DNA of 45,778 nucleotides. It comes from a virus. Positions 7,062 through 16,561 of the stretch are shown in pieces. Within the stretch, counting starts at the first letter, position 1; the number at the start of each line of letters is the position of its first letter. The position numbers and the translations under genes were made by a program. The DNA is taken from positions 1 through 45,778 of IMG/VR virus record IMGVR_UViG_3300009151_000004; one strand, written 5' to 3'. The notes under the pieces are model-generated. The model was not told the origin of the DNA. It saw only the letters and a program-made list of their open reading frames with translations, and did no database searches.

Positions 7062-7508
7062 ATGAGCCTACCCACGACCGCACAGGAGCTATACGACCTG
7101 CTGGTGGGCGATGCCGTGGTATCAGCGGCCCTAGGCGCCTACACCCCTCGCGATGGTGACGCCATCCCCGCAATCGCGGTGGTCAAGCGGAATGAGGCGC
7201 TGCCCGAGGGCGTTACCGTCGCGGGCCTGGAGGTGGTGATCATGGCCAACCCCGATTACGCCACCCAGGCGATGCTCACCGGCGAGACGGGACTGAACCC
7301 GCAGTTCAGGGTCTACATCAGCGAATGGTCGCCAGCAAGCGGCCTACTGGCCCTCCAGGCACTGACCCAGCGCATCATCGCCCTGCTTCCTGGCTGCCGT
7401 GCAGTGCCGATCGGTGGCGACCACCCCGGGCGCGGGATTGGGGTGCTCGATCAGTACGCCCTGAGCTGGACCAATCCCACCCAGTACGTCGTGACACCAG
7501 AGGGCTGA
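7062..7508 (+). CDS. Putative tail terminator protein
   Basis: This 148-residue protein starts at ATG 7062. It opens with a helical stretch (TTAQELYDLLVGDAVVSAAL). A beta-rich middle and a helix containing ALQALTQRIIALL follow. This order resembles tail terminator proteins of the lambda gpU / minor tail protein class, which cap the tube at its head-proximal end. It lies directly before the tape measure gene with a 1-nt gap. The family match is by general shape and position only. Confidence 0.5.
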   Translation: MSLPTTAQELYDLLVGDAVVSAALGAYTPRDGDAIPAIAVVKRNEALPEGVTVAGLEVVIMANPDYATQAMLTGETGLNPQFRVYISEWSPASGLLALQALTQRIIALLPGCRAVPIGGDHPGRGIGVLDQYALSWTNPTQYVVTPEG

Positions 7509-7509
7509 G

Positions 7510-10410
7510 ATGGCAGGGAACGAATGGGTTGTCAAGGTCACGGCCGACGTGAAGGGTGTGCTCGATGCCTCGCGGCAGATCGGGCAGGCAGGTAAGCAGG
7601 CAGGGGAGGAGTTCAAGCGTGGGTTCAGCGGCAGCGATCAGACGCTCAATGGGTTGCGTGGTCGGCTGTCGGAGCTGAATCAGACCCTGGAGAAAACGGC
7701 CATTGGTTCCAAGCAGTTTGCGGCAACCCAAAGGGAGATAGCGCAAGCGCAAAGGCAGGTGGATGCCGCACTGGCCAGCGGTACTGGGGCAATGAACAGC
7801 TTTAGCAAGGCCGTGGAGGGTGTCGCCTTGCAAGCCGCTGCATTCATTGGCCTGTACCAGGCAATCACCTTTGTCGGTAAAGCGGTCACAGAGCTTGACA
7901 ATGCTGGGGCAGCAGTTCGCACTCTTGGCACAAATTCCAAGGAGTTAAGTGCTGCCTTGCTTGATCTTTCAATCGAGCTAAAGAGCAACGTAAGCCAAGG
8001 TGAATTACTAAAGTCTTCATACGATATAGTTTCGAGTGGGTTTACTAAAACATCAGAAGTCACCGATATTCTCAGGGCTTCCGTTTTGGGTGCGACGGGA
8101 GGCTTTGCCGAGCTTGGCGACGTTACGAAAACCGTTTCAGGCATTATCAACGCCTATGGGTTGACATCGAAAGACGCTCAAGGAATTGTCGACACCCTTG
8201 TGCAAACCCAAAACGATGGTGTCATCACTGTTAGACAGCTAAGCGACAATATAGGAAATGTTGCGTCTATTGCAGCTGCAGCAGGGATACCATTTAAGGA
8301 ATTGAGTGCTGCAATTTCAACGGCAACCCTAAAAGGTGTCCCGGTTGAGCAGACATTTACGGGACTGCGCCAGGCAATCACGTCAATTTTGAAACCGAGT
8401 GAAGAGGCCAAAAGCCTTGCAAAGCAACTGGGTCTTAGTTTTGACCTGGCATCGCTCAAGGCCCGTGGTTTTGGTGGCTTCCTTGCAGACGTGCAGACCA
8501 AGACCGGAGGGGCAGCCGATAAGATTGCTATTTTGTTGGGTTCTGTTGAAGCTCAGACAGCAATTCAACCCCTGTTAAATGACCAGCTGAAAACATACAA
8601 TCAACAGCTAGATAATCAAAATCAAAAGAGTGGCCAGGCAGCAGAAGCAAGCAAAATTGCAACAGAAACCATAGCCAGCGGCTTCAACCAGGTTGTCAAC
8701 GCCACTAAGAACCTTGTCGGGACAGTCAACACGGCACTTCCAGGAGCGTCAGGTGAGTTCAGCAAGCTCGCCAAGGTTATTGAGGTTGGAACGAGGTTGT
8801 TCGTGGCCGCAGGGCCAACTATTGGCAAGGCATTAAAGCAAGCGTTTAACCCATTGTCAGCAATTTCTGATAATCCTATATTCGAAAAGCTAGTAAATGC
8901 AAGCCTTGATTCACTATTGAAGCTGGGCGGCGGCAGTAAGCAGGTTACGACTGAACTTGACAAGCAAAATCAAACACAAGCACAAATTAACGCCAAGCAA
9001 AAAGAAAGGGAAGCTATCGAAGGGCAAATCCTTGGTAACAAACGAAGCCAGAATCTAGAGGATCAAACCGCCAATCAAAACGCGCAAAAACTCCTAGAGG
9101 CCTATGGCAACATTGCTAAAACTCAGGTTGATGGTCAGGTAAAAGTCAGCCAGGCAGGTATCAACCTTGGCCAGGCGCTAATCAGCCTGGAAGAATCGCG
9201 GTTTGGCATCGTTAGAAGCTACAACCAGTATCAAATAGATCAAGCTCAAAAACGTGGTGCAAGTGAGAGGCAGCTGCAGGAGCTTGAGCAGCAAGGTCGA
9301 GGCATTGAGATTGCAGCGCTTACGTTTAAGTATAACGCACTCCTACAGCAGCAGACCCTACAAAGGAACCTGTTATCTCTTCAACAGCAGCAAGCCACGC
9401 TGGAAGCAAATCTAGCGTCTAGAACAGCAGGGTTAGAAGTAAAAAAAGCCGAACTGAACCTGCAAGCGGCCTTGCTTTCAGGTGATGCGGTAGCAAAGCA
9501 AAAGGCAGAAATTGAGCTTGAGATTGCCAAGGCGGGCCTTGAGGTGCAAAATTCCAAGCTTGACATCTTGACCCAGATACAGCCGATTGAACGGCAGATA
9601 ACCGACGCGACTAGCGAGACAGCTCAAAACCAGATCAAATCCGAAGCTGCCGCCAAGGGCCTGGCCCTGGCCGCCGATGGCACGTTCAAGGCCGTCAAGG
9701 ATGCCTCCAACGAGTTCAGGAGCCTTGGTGACTCCCTGAAGGTTCCCCTCAACCAACAGGGTTCGTTTGCTGAGCTGGCCAGGGAAGTCGGCCTCACCGT
9801 GAAGGACACTGGCAAGGGCTATTTCGATATCGGGCAGGCATTAAGCAAGTCCAGCGCCCCAGCGGCGAACGACATCAAAGACAGCATGGGGATCGCCTCC
9901 AGGGCCACGGCACTGGCCAAGGCGCAGGCGGGGGGACTGGCCAGCAACATGGACAGCGCAGCCCAGGCCGCCGCGAGCTTTTACACCTCCCTGGCCAAGG
10001 CCTCTGGCCTCCCCGAGGCTCGCTTCACCGGTGGCCCGGTCGCCGCCGGCCAGACCTATCGCGTCAACGACGGTCCCAGCGGGATGAGCCTTGGGCAGGA
10101 AGCCTTCCTATCGGCATCGGGGGCCCTGTCCCTGATCAACCGCCCCATGAACAGCCTCTGGACAGCCCCATCACGAGGCACCGTGATCCCGGCGAGCGTG
10201 ACCAGTCGCCTCAAGGGTGCCGGTGTCCTCGGTGGTGGTGCCGGCGTGCTGCGTGGCCCGGATCCAGCGATGGCCCATCTCAGCCTGGCGGTCGGAAACC
10301 TGAGCCAGGAAGTTGCCGAACTGAGGCGCAAGGCGTGGAATGTTTCGGTCGGTGTTCGAGGCGATGGATCCGGCCTGAAGCTGGCGCAGACCATGGCGCG
10401 GATGCGTTGA
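7510..10410 (+). CDS. Tail tape measure protein
   Basis: This 966-residue protein starts at ATG 7510. Residues 1-110 are helical and Gln/Ala-rich. Residues 130-350 match the TP901-type tape measure core (GKAVTELDNAG, SGFTKTSEVTDILRAS, LKGVPVEQTFTGLRQA). Residues 480-700 are a long Gln-rich coiled coil, and the C-terminal 250 residues are Gly/Pro/Ala-rich. The protein fills the tail lumen, sets tail length and is ejected with the DNA. The DNA from about 7900 to 9650 is visibly AT-richer and uses different codons from the flanking genes. Confidence 0.9.
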   Translation: MAGNEWVVKVTADVKGVLDASRQIGQAGKQAGEEFKRGFSGSDQTLNGLRGRLSELNQTLEKTAIGSKQFAATQREIAQAQRQVDAALASGTGAMNSFSKAVEGVALQAAAFIGLYQAITFVGKAVTELDNAGAAVRTLGTNSKELSAALLDLSIELKSNVSQGELLKSSYDIVSSGFTKTSEVTDILRASVLGATGGFAELGDVTKTVSGIINAYGLTSKDAQGIVDTLVQTQNDGVITVRQLSDNIGNVASIAAAAGIPFKELSAAISTATLKGVPVEQTFTGLRQAITSILKPSEEAKSLAKQLGLSFDLASLKARGFGGFLADVQTKTGGAADKIAILLGSVEAQTAIQPLLNDQLKTYNQQLDNQNQKSGQAAEASKIATETIASGFNQVVNATKNLVGTVNTALPGASGEFSKLAKVIEVGTRLFVAAGPTIGKALKQAFNPLSAISDNPIFEKLVNASLDSLLKLGGGSKQVTTELDKQNQTQAQINAKQKEREAIEGQILGNKRSQNLEDQTANQNAQKLLEAYGNIAKTQVDGQVKVSQAGINLGQALISLEESRFGIVRSYNQYQIDQAQKRGASERQLQELEQQGRGIEIAALTFKYNALLQQQTLQRNLLSLQQQQATLEANLASRTAGLEVKKAELNLQAALLSGDAVAKQKAEIELEIAKAGLEVQNSKLDILTQIQPIERQITDATSETAQNQIKSEAAAKGLALAADGTFKAVKDASNEFRSLGDSLKVPLNQQGSFAELAREVGLTVKDTGKGYFDIGQALSKSSAPAANDIKDSMGIASRATALAKAQAGGLASNMDSAAQAAASFYTSLAKASGLPEARFTGGPVAAGQTYRVNDGPSGMSLGQEAFLSASGALSLINRPMNSLWTAPSRGTVIPASVTSRLKGAGVLGGGAGVLRGPDPAMAHLSLAVGNLSQEVAELRRKAWNVSVGVRGDGSGLKLAQTMARMR

Positions 10411-10420
10411 GGGTGCCCTG

Positions 10421-11191
10421 ATGGCCCTTCAGCTCAGCTATGGCGGCTCGACCCTGACGCTGCGATACCTGCAGGCGCAGCCGATCGGTTATGCCGAGGC
10501 TGAGACTGAACAGGGTCTGGTGGCGCGGCGGTTCACCGTGGCGGGCCTCTGCACCCCGGCCCAGTGGGTGACGTGCTGCAGCTTGTTTGATGCGTGGCAG
10601 GCGGCCAAGATCACCGAAGCTCCAACCCTGGCCAGCCGGGCGGTGGGGGCCACCGTGGCGCTGACCTGCGCGGCCCATGGCCGGAGCGTCACCAGCCTGG
10701 CGTGCTGGTTCACCGGCGCCCCAGCGGGCGAGACGGTCGAGGGTGGGGCATGGGTGAAGGTGTCTTTCTCCCTGATCGATGCGGCCCAACAGCTGACGGT
10801 GCTGCTGAGGCAAAACGAGAAGAGCCGCCTGGGGGGCGATGCGTTCACCCCTGCCTACGGGACCATCACCCTGGGAGCCACGACGCTGGCCCTGCTGGAG
10901 CAGCCGGAGGGCTATGAAGATGGCCCCAGCCTGGAGCCCACCTCCACTGGTGGCTTCGTGGCTCGGGGCCCCCTGGTGGTGAGCGAGGTGCGCAACGTCA
11001 AGGGCGTCACCGATGCCAACGGCTGGGCGGCGGTTCAGTCCTGGTTCAAGACCACCATCGCGGCCCGACCGGGTGCCTCGGACTTTTGGCCGGTGGGTGA
11101 GCTGGGCCTGGAGCGGGACAAGATCGTGTCAAGCGGGGCAGTAGTTGAGCGCTTCATCGTGTCGGTGAAGCTCAAGCGGAGGGCTGCCTGA
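10421..11191 (+). CDS. Putative distal tail protein
   Basis: This 256-residue protein starts at ATG 10421, 10 nt after the tape measure gene, and its TGA overlaps the next ATG. The sequence is beta-rich and looks like two similar halves. Each half contains a short LSYGGSTLTL or YGTITLGATTLAL segment, followed later by a W-containing helix and a final strand (KVSFSLIDA and ERFIVSVKLKRR). A two-domain distal tail protein joining tube to tip fits the order tape measure, Dit, tip. The family itself is not recognised. Confidence 0.55.
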   Translation: MALQLSYGGSTLTLRYLQAQPIGYAEAETEQGLVARRFTVAGLCTPAQWVTCCSLFDAWQAAKITEAPTLASRAVGATVALTCAAHGRSVTSLACWFTGAPAGETVEGGAWVKVSFSLIDAAQQLTVLLRQNEKSRLGGDAFTPAYGTITLGATTLALLEQPEGYEDGPSLEPTSTGGFVARGPLVVSEVRNVKGVTDANGWAAVQSWFKTTIAARPGASDFWPVGELGLERDKIVSSGAVVERFIVSVKLKRRAA

Positions 11192-14100
11192 TGCCGGCCG
11201 GCGTGATCGATGTCAGGGCCCAGGTCTTCAGCAACCTGGGGCCCGTGATCAGCGGACAGCTCTCGGATGATCCGGTGGCGCCAGGGGTGGGCCTGCTGCG
11301 CACCCAGGGTGAGGTGGTGATCAATGGCCTCATCCAGCCTGCCCGTGGCACCGAGATCAAGCTGGGGGTCCGCCTGCCCGACGGCAACGTGACGCGGTTC
11401 CCCAGGCGCCTGCGGGTGCTCAAAGCCGAGAGCGACCCGATCAACAACGAGACCATGTTGACGGTGGGCTGCCTACTGGCCCTGCGGTGGGACTTCGTGC
11501 AACCAGCGGCCTTCTTTGCCGCCAACGATCCCCCATGGTCCAACGTGGACACGGCGGCAGGGTCGGCGCCGATCGTCTCGTTCCTGCAAAACGTGGTGGT
11601 GTTCTGCCTTGCCAACTGCTCGATCGTTCAAGCCAGTGGCAACCCTGCTATTCCCGGCGTCAAGGCTGTAGAGAAAATCGACGTATCAAATGGATACCTA
11701 AACATCGCCAGCACAATTATCGCTGAAGCTGGTCTCTACGGCTTTATTGATGCCAACGAAAAGTTGCGGTTGCGCAGTGTGCTGTTCCCCAGGACCAAGG
11801 GGCCTCTGCTGACGGTCAACGACACGATCACCAACGATTCAATCGGGAACGCCTCACCGCCAGAGCGGATCACGATCGGTTACGGCCAGGCAGTGCTGCC
11901 GACGGTTGAGACACCAGCCAACTACCAGCCCCAAAACCCGACTGACAAGCCCTACAACTGGCCCCCATACGATCCCTACAATCCAGCCGATCCTACGCCT
12001 CCATACGATCCAGAGCGCGACCCCGAACGAAGTTGGACCTATCAGAAAACGATCAGCCCTGCTGAAACGTTCATAACTGACTATCGAGTCAAGGTAGGTG
12101 ATTCCTACCAGACGAAAACCGATCAGGTGACCTTTGCTTCCACGTCGGAGGTAGTTACTCAGTATGTGCCGCTTACCTATACAGACAAGGACGGCAAAGA
12201 GCAAAGCCAGGACGTTGTATTTAGCACCATTTCGACGACGACCACATGTGTAGCGGCAGCCAATCCGACCCGGTGGAAGTCCAAGCTTGAGGCCGGAAGC
12301 CCTGCCTATCCAGGCACGGCCTTGACAAAGCAAACCGAAACTTACAACAAATACACAATCACCGAAGATGGCCCAGTAGAAAGTGAGGTCACAACGTTTG
12401 AGTATGAGCCCAGGATTGCCTTTGCCGGTGGCTTGGCGATTGAAAATTACAAGAACATTGACCTTGGTACTGGCAATATCTTAGCCCGTAAAACAATCGT
12501 TCAAAAAGAGCAAAATAAAACGGCTGATTTAACGCTTCAAGCCACGACTTTCTATCAAGCCTGGGGAACCACATCAGGTGGAAAAACCGCTGCATCCGTG
12601 CTTGCAGCTGCCTTAAAAAAAGCAAGCGACGCGGATCGGATCAGTGGCACCTACAAACTGGTCGATCGTATGGCGGCACTAATTTGTGTCGGGGTTGAAA
12701 AGACCATCAACCTCGGTCGCGGCGTTGCTCCCGTGATCCCCAGCAATCTGAAGCAGCAGAACGACAGACTAAAAAGGCTGCAGGATGATCTAAAGCTTAA
12801 TGGTGGCTGGGAAAAAACGGATTCAAATGACAGTCAGAGGAATGGCGAAAAATCCAAGAGTCAAATCATCACGCTTCTGTTTGGTTCTGACTGGACACTT
12901 AAGACCGATCGGTTTGATATGCAATATGCCCCAGATAGTTACATGGCCCCTGCGGATATAACTGTAAGCAATGGCACCGGATTACGTCACTACCACGTTC
13001 CAAGCGTCACAGCCGCTTACTACTACGGGAGGGTGCTCCAAGCCATCCTCTCTGGCATGGCCCACGGCAAAAGCATCACCACCGAGTTGCGCAACCTGCC
13101 CAGCGAACCCATGGGCACCCTCTACCTGGAGGCGGCCGGCACCATCGGCAGGTTCCGCGCCAATGGCACAACCTTTGCCTTTGACTCCCAGGGGCTGATT
13201 GCTGGCTGTGACGCCATGCTCGATGGCGGTGCTGGCCTACTGGCCGGTGCCAGTGGTGCCGACTGGTTCCCCCTGGAGGTGCCAGCGGCAAACCTGCCGA
13301 CGATCACCCCGGCGACCAACAGCAGCCCGGCCCTGGCCAACACGATCACAACCCCAAGCGGGTTTGACCCTGCGGCGCCTGGAAGCGTCTGGACCAGCCT
13401 GGGAACGGCCGGTGTTGAGGGCGATGTCTATGCGGCCGAGCTGACGGTGGCCAGCACGGTCAAGGCCCTTTCGGAGACGGTGCAACGTGAAAGCGTGAGC
13501 CGATCGCTGACCTGGCTGCTGGACGCCCCCTACAACGCGACGCCGGTCACCGTTTCGCTGGTGAGCGTGGCGACTTCCTACGGGACTTTTTCCGCGTTCA
13601 CGGCCACCACCGCCCCTGGCGTTGCCTGGGTCACGACGGTCACCCTGTTTGAGCCTGGGACCAGACGGGACGGGCGTGGGTACAACGACGGCGTGGCCTG
13701 GGTCACAACTGACACCACGTTCACGCCAGGCGGCAGGACCAACGGGCCCAACAACGGCGTGGCATGGGTCACACCATCGACCGTGTTCACGCCAGGGGCC
13801 CGGTTCAATGGTGTGGGGCTGAACCTGGGTGTTCAGTGGGTGACGGCTTCCACCACCTTCACGCCTGGAAGTCGCTCCGTTGGCACGCCATGGGTGCCAA
13901 CCGCTTTGGATCTGTGGTACGAAAATCCAACGAGCGGCGCTTCTTGGGTTGATAAATCTCACAGTCGCGCCTTGGTGCAAACCACAACAAGCCAGCAACC
14001 AACCCTCAACACATCTGCTCTTAATGGACTGCCGGGCCTGGTATTTGATGGAGTTAATGATGTCATGGTCTGCTCTGATGCTGGGGCAAACGGGGTTGCT

Positions 14101-14643
14101 AATTTCTCAATGTTCCTAGTGATAAAATATCTTTCAATATCCACAGCCGAAAATGGCGATGATCTGATAGCGGGAATTGGAGGCGGCAATAATAATGGCT
14201 CAAATAGATACGCTTTCAGAAGTGCTGCTAATGGTGGTAATAATCAAGGATTTAACACACTTAAAGATGGGTTAAATGGCAGTGGAAACGTTGGCTCCTC
14301 TAGCGGCATAAACTGTGACGCGGGCGGTTCTTTCCATATTTGGTCGTTTGTTCAAAGCGGAACTAGTGTCATCATTGCGCGTGATGGTGTTTCGCAATCA
14401 TTCACAATGAGCCAATCTCAGCTGGCGGTTTCGACACCAGAGGCGATGTTGGGCGCATATTTGGGCGTTGCGTGGTTTGCCAATATCTCTGTCTGCGCGT
14501 GGCTGGCTGAGTATCGGGCTGTTAGCTCCGCTGACCAGCAACGATATGAAGGCCTTCTGGCTGACACCTACTGGCGCAAACAGGGTGCAGCTGTGCCACT
14601 GCTCAGTAGCCACCCCTACTACGCCGGGGTGCCAACGACCTAG
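11191..14643 (+). CDS. Large tail tip / host-recognition protein with LamG-like end
   Basis: This 1150-residue protein has an ATG at 11191 overlapping the previous stop. Residues 1-300 are beta-rich, as in tip hub proteins. Residues about 240-280 are a Pro/Tyr/Asp linker. Residues about 810-900 carry four imperfect tandem repeats of 22-24 residues (GVAWVT..T.FTPG.R). From about residue 910 a concanavalin/LamG-like domain begins (NGLPGLVFDGVNDVM, later QQRYEGLLADTYW), the usual form of carbohydrate-binding phage modules. The DNA of this end is AT-richer than the repeats, which suggests a swapped receptor-binding module. It probably combines baseplate hub and receptor binding. Confidence 0.7.
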   Translation: MPAGVIDVRAQVFSNLGPVISGQLSDDPVAPGVGLLRTQGEVVINGLIQPARGTEIKLGVRLPDGNVTRFPRRLRVLKAESDPINNETMLTVGCLLALRWDFVQPAAFFAANDPPWSNVDTAAGSAPIVSFLQNVVVFCLANCSIVQASGNPAIPGVKAVEKIDVSNGYLNIASTIIAEAGLYGFIDANEKLRLRSVLFPRTKGPLLTVNDTITNDSIGNASPPERITIGYGQAVLPTVETPANYQPQNPTDKPYNWPPYDPYNPADPTPPYDPERDPERSWTYQKTISPAETFITDYRVKVGDSYQTKTDQVTFASTSEVVTQYVPLTYTDKDGKEQSQDVVFSTISTTTTCVAAANPTRWKSKLEAGSPAYPGTALTKQTETYNKYTITEDGPVESEVTTFEYEPRIAFAGGLAIENYKNIDLGTGNILARKTIVQKEQNKTADLTLQATTFYQAWGTTSGGKTAASVLAAALKKASDADRISGTYKLVDRMAALICVGVEKTINLGRGVAPVIPSNLKQQNDRLKRLQDDLKLNGGWEKTDSNDSQRNGEKSKSQIITLLFGSDWTLKTDRFDMQYAPDSYMAPADITVSNGTGLRHYHVPSVTAAYYYGRVLQAILSGMAHGKSITTELRNLPSEPMGTLYLEAAGTIGRFRANGTTFAFDSQGLIAGCDAMLDGGAGLLAGASGADWFPLEVPAANLPTITPATNSSPALANTITTPSGFDPAAPGSVWTSLGTAGVEGDVYAAELTVASTVKALSETVQRESVSRSLTWLLDAPYNATPVTVSLVSVATSYGTFSAFTATTAPGVAWVTTVTLFEPGTRRDGRGYNDGVAWVTTDTTFTPGGRTNGPNNGVAWVTPSTVFTPGARFNGVGLNLGVQWVTASTTFTPGSRSVGTPWVPTALDLWYENPTSGASWVDKSHSRALVQTTTSQQPTLNTSALNGLPGLVFDGVNDVMVCSDAGANGVANFSMFLVIKYLSISTAENGDDLIAGIGGGNNNGSNRYAFRSAANGGNNQGFNTLKDGLNGSGNVGSSSGINCDAGGSFHIWSFVQSGTSVIIARDGVSQSFTMSQSQLAVSTPEAMLGAYLGVAWFANISVCAWLAEYRAVSSADQQRYEGLLADTYWRKQGAAVPLLSSHPYYAGVPTT
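13618..13895 (+). repeat. In-frame tandem repeats in tail tip gene
   Basis: Four imperfect units start at 13618, 13690, 13756 and 13828 (72, 66 and 72 nt apart). Each encodes GV-W-VT..T.F.PG.R. They form a probable spacer between hub and lectin-like domain. Confidence 0.8.
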
Positions 14644-14675
14644 CCAACTACTGACTGAATCGTTTTCCAGTAACG

Positions 14676-14690
14676 GGAAAGCTGAGCCGT
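14676..14690 (+). promoter_or_regulatory. Start-associated GGAAAGCT element, copy 5
   Basis: GGAAAGCTGAGCCGT begins 30 nt before ATG 14706. The following AAGGCTTGAG can pair with GAGCC to form a small hairpin. Confidence 0.6.
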
Positions 14691-14705
14691 AAGGCTTGAG
14701 TTGGA

Positions 14706-15137
14706 ATGGCGTCCATCATCTATGACAGCTTCGCGGCTGACGTGTTTGCGGGCAACTGCAACACCACGCACAGCTACAAGGCGATGCTGGTCACCTCGGC
14801 CTACACCGAGGACAGGGGGGCCCACAGCAAGCGATCCTCCATCACCAACGAGGTCACGGGGACCGGTTACACCGCCGGTGGGGCAGCGGTGACGCTGAGC
14901 GCTGCGGTAAACACCACGACCCACGAGCTGCTCCTGACGATCGGCGCAGTGAACTGGCCCGCATCCACCATCACGGCGCGAAAGATGGTCATCTACCGGG
15001 CCAGAGGTGGTGCATCCTCTGTTGATGAGCTGGTCTGCTGCGTGGATAACGGTGCCGACCTGGTGAGCAGCGCCAGCACGATGACCTGGAATGGTGGCGG
15101 CAGCACCTGGAAGATCCCGCTATCAGCCCCGGCCTAA
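14706..15137 (+). CDS. Conserved small virion protein
   Basis: This 143-residue protein starts at ATG 14706. It has the pattern ASIIYDSFAADVFAGNCN, then YKAMLVTSAYTEDRGAHS, then TNEVTGTGYTAGGAAVTL. I recognise this as a widespread type of small phage structural protein usually near fibre or capsid genes, with no settled function. The rest is beta-rich (residues 60-143). It lies in a run of small genes between the tail tip and the capsid genes, each preceded by a GGAAAGCT element, and probably contributes to tip or head decoration. Confidence 0.65.
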   Translation: MASIIYDSFAADVFAGNCNTTHSYKAMLVTSAYTEDRGAHSKRSSITNEVTGTGYTAGGAAVTLSAAVNTTTHELLLTIGAVNWPASTITARKMVIYRARGGASSVDELVCCVDNGADLVSSASTMTWNGGGSTWKIPLSAPA

Positions 15138-15146
15138 GGGCACGCT

Positions 15147-15160
15147 GGAAAGCTCCGATA
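15147..15160 (+). promoter_or_regulatory. Start-associated GGAAAGCT element, copy 6
   Basis: GGAAAGCTCCGATAAGC begins 27 nt before ATG 15174. It shares GGAAAGCTCCGA with the copy at 16536. Confidence 0.55.
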
Positions 15161-15173
15161 AGCGCTGGCTCCC

Positions 15174-15572
15174 ATGGAAGTATTGATCTCGCCCGATGCG
15201 CTGGGTAAGCAGGCGCAACTAGCCTATGAGGGCAAGACCTACCGAATGTTCCTGGCCTACCGCAATGGCGTGGAGCTGTCGCAGTCCAGCCTGATGACCG
15301 CTTGGAGCGCCGTGAAGTTGGCGGCGGGCAATGGGTATGCCGAGGTCACCGGCACAATCGGGGCGGGTGCCTGGAACAGCGGAAATGCCAGGTATGAGCT
15401 GCCGGCATTCACCATGGGGCTGACTGCCACAGGCGCCGGCTTCACGTTTGATGCCGTCGTCCTCCAGGTGGACAACCGCACCTATCCCGATCGGGTGGTC
15501 CTGCTGCCAGGGCCGGAGACGCTGCAGTCTGGGCAGAGCAAGACCTATGTCATCCTGGCGGCCCAGGGATGA
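15174..15572 (+). CDS. Hypothetical beta-rich virion protein
   Basis: This 132-residue protein starts at ATG 15174. It is almost wholly beta-type with alternating hydrophobic residues, and its stop overlaps the start of the next gene. I do not recognise it. The order and the tight coupling with 15569 suggest a structural unit such as a fibre-tip or tail appendage component. Confidence 0.6.
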   Translation: MEVLISPDALGKQAQLAYEGKTYRMFLAYRNGVELSQSSLMTAWSAVKLAAGNGYAEVTGTIGAGAWNSGNARYELPAFTMGLTATGAGFTFDAVVLQVDNRTYPDRVVLLPGPETLQSGQSKTYVILAAQG

Positions 15573-16375
15573 GCCTGATTGTTGACATCAATCCGGTGCC
15601 GTGGGAGATCCTGGAGCTGGTCAAGGCCAGGATCCTCAAGAACCGGGCGAAGCGACAGCCACAGGAGCAACTGGGAGAACTGAAGCGGGCGATGAGCCTT
15701 CGGCATGGGCCGCTGTCGCGGAAGCGCAGGGAGGAGGAGCCAAGTTTTGTGGGTCAAAGCAACACTCCTTATTTTGCTTTTTTAATTGGCGGAAATCCAA
15801 GGTTTATTGGATTTAAAACAACAGTAAAGCCTGGATACGAAAATTCTCCACCTGGAGAATTACAGTTATATGATTATCAGGTAATCTATGATTTTCCAGG
15901 GAGTGTAACGTTTAAGCTAGGTGAAGTCGCTCTTGGAGACATTGTTCCGCCTGTTGCTGCCAATACATGGATAGCATATTTATTTATTTGGTCAGGCAAC
16001 GACGAAGCCCAAAAAGACTTAATCAACAGTGAAAAAACATTTATTTCTGGCAAATACTCTGTTCAAGAATTTGTACGAATGAATCCACTTGGAAGCGCAC
16101 CAAGCTACAGAGAAATTACTGCTGTATTTGATTGGAAAATAATCATCATTGACAAAAATAAATTACCAGAACCAGGGCCTGGCGATAGATTAAGGCTAGA
16201 ATTTTTTCCTTTACAGGCTAATAACAGCATTAACGAAGGTCAAAATCTGAATTTTTGTGCTGGTTATTACGAAAAAGACAAGCCTGTGTACAAGGTTTTC
16301 GGATCTACACCAAAACAACCAATAACTTCCATTTTGGAATATCCAATAGATCCTGATCAAAATCCCATCTTCTAG
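15569..16375 (+). CDS. Hypothetical protein, AT-rich 3' two-thirds
   Basis: This 268-residue protein has an ATG overlapping the previous stop. Residues 1-60 are basic and helical (many Arg/Lys). From residue 65 on, a beta-rich, aromatic region begins (YFAFLIGGNPRFIGF, YDYQVIYDF). Base composition changes sharply at about 15750: before it the DNA is GC-rich like its neighbours, after it AT-rich to the end. This resembles an adhesin-type module exchanged onto a conserved N-terminal anchor. I do not recognise the family. Confidence 0.65.
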   Translation: MSLIVDINPVPWEILELVKARILKNRAKRQPQEQLGELKRAMSLRHGPLSRKRREEEPSFVGQSNTPYFAFLIGGNPRFIGFKTTVKPGYENSPPGELQLYDYQVIYDFPGSVTFKLGEVALGDIVPPVAANTWIAYLFIWSGNDEAQKDLINSEKTFISGKYSVQEFVRMNPLGSAPSYREITAVFDWKIIIIDKNKLPEPGPGDRLRLEFFPLQANNSINEGQNLNFCAGYYEKDKPVYKVFGSTPKQPITSILEYPIDPDQNPIF

Positions 16376-16385
16376 CCGGCGGATC

Positions 16386-16532
16386 ATGTCTTCAGCAGCT
16401 AACGCCCCCCTCCCAGCATCCTTTGAAACCCTGCTGGAGACGGTGCAAACCCGTCAGCTGGCCAACCGCATGGCAGCCGCCGAACGCGAGCAGGAGCGGC
16501 GCCAAAGACCTAAGCCACGGGGCTGTTGTTGA
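16386..16532 (+). CDS. Small basic helical protein
   Basis: ATG 16386 to TGA 16532 gives 48 residues. It reads as one amphipathic, charged helix (FETLLETVQTRQLANRMAAA, then many Glu/Arg) ending in Pro-Lys-Pro-Arg-Gly-Cys-Cys. Its stop is followed after 3 nt by a GGAAAGCT element. It fills an otherwise empty gap upstream of the scaffold gene, so a capsid-assembly role is possible. The function is unknown. Confidence 0.5.
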   Translation: MSSAANAPLPASFETLLETVQTRQLANRMAAAEREQERRQRPKPRGCC

Positions 16533-16535
16533 TTC

Positions 16536-16549
16536 GGAAAGCTCCGAGG
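16536..16549 (+). promoter_or_regulatory. Start-associated GGAAAGCT element, copy 7
   Basis: GGAAAGCTCCGAGG begins 26 nt before GTG 16562 and 29 nt before ATG 16565. The spacing favours ATG 16565 as the scaffold start if the usual distance holds. Confidence 0.55.
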
Positions 16550-16561
16550 TAGTTCGCGGGC

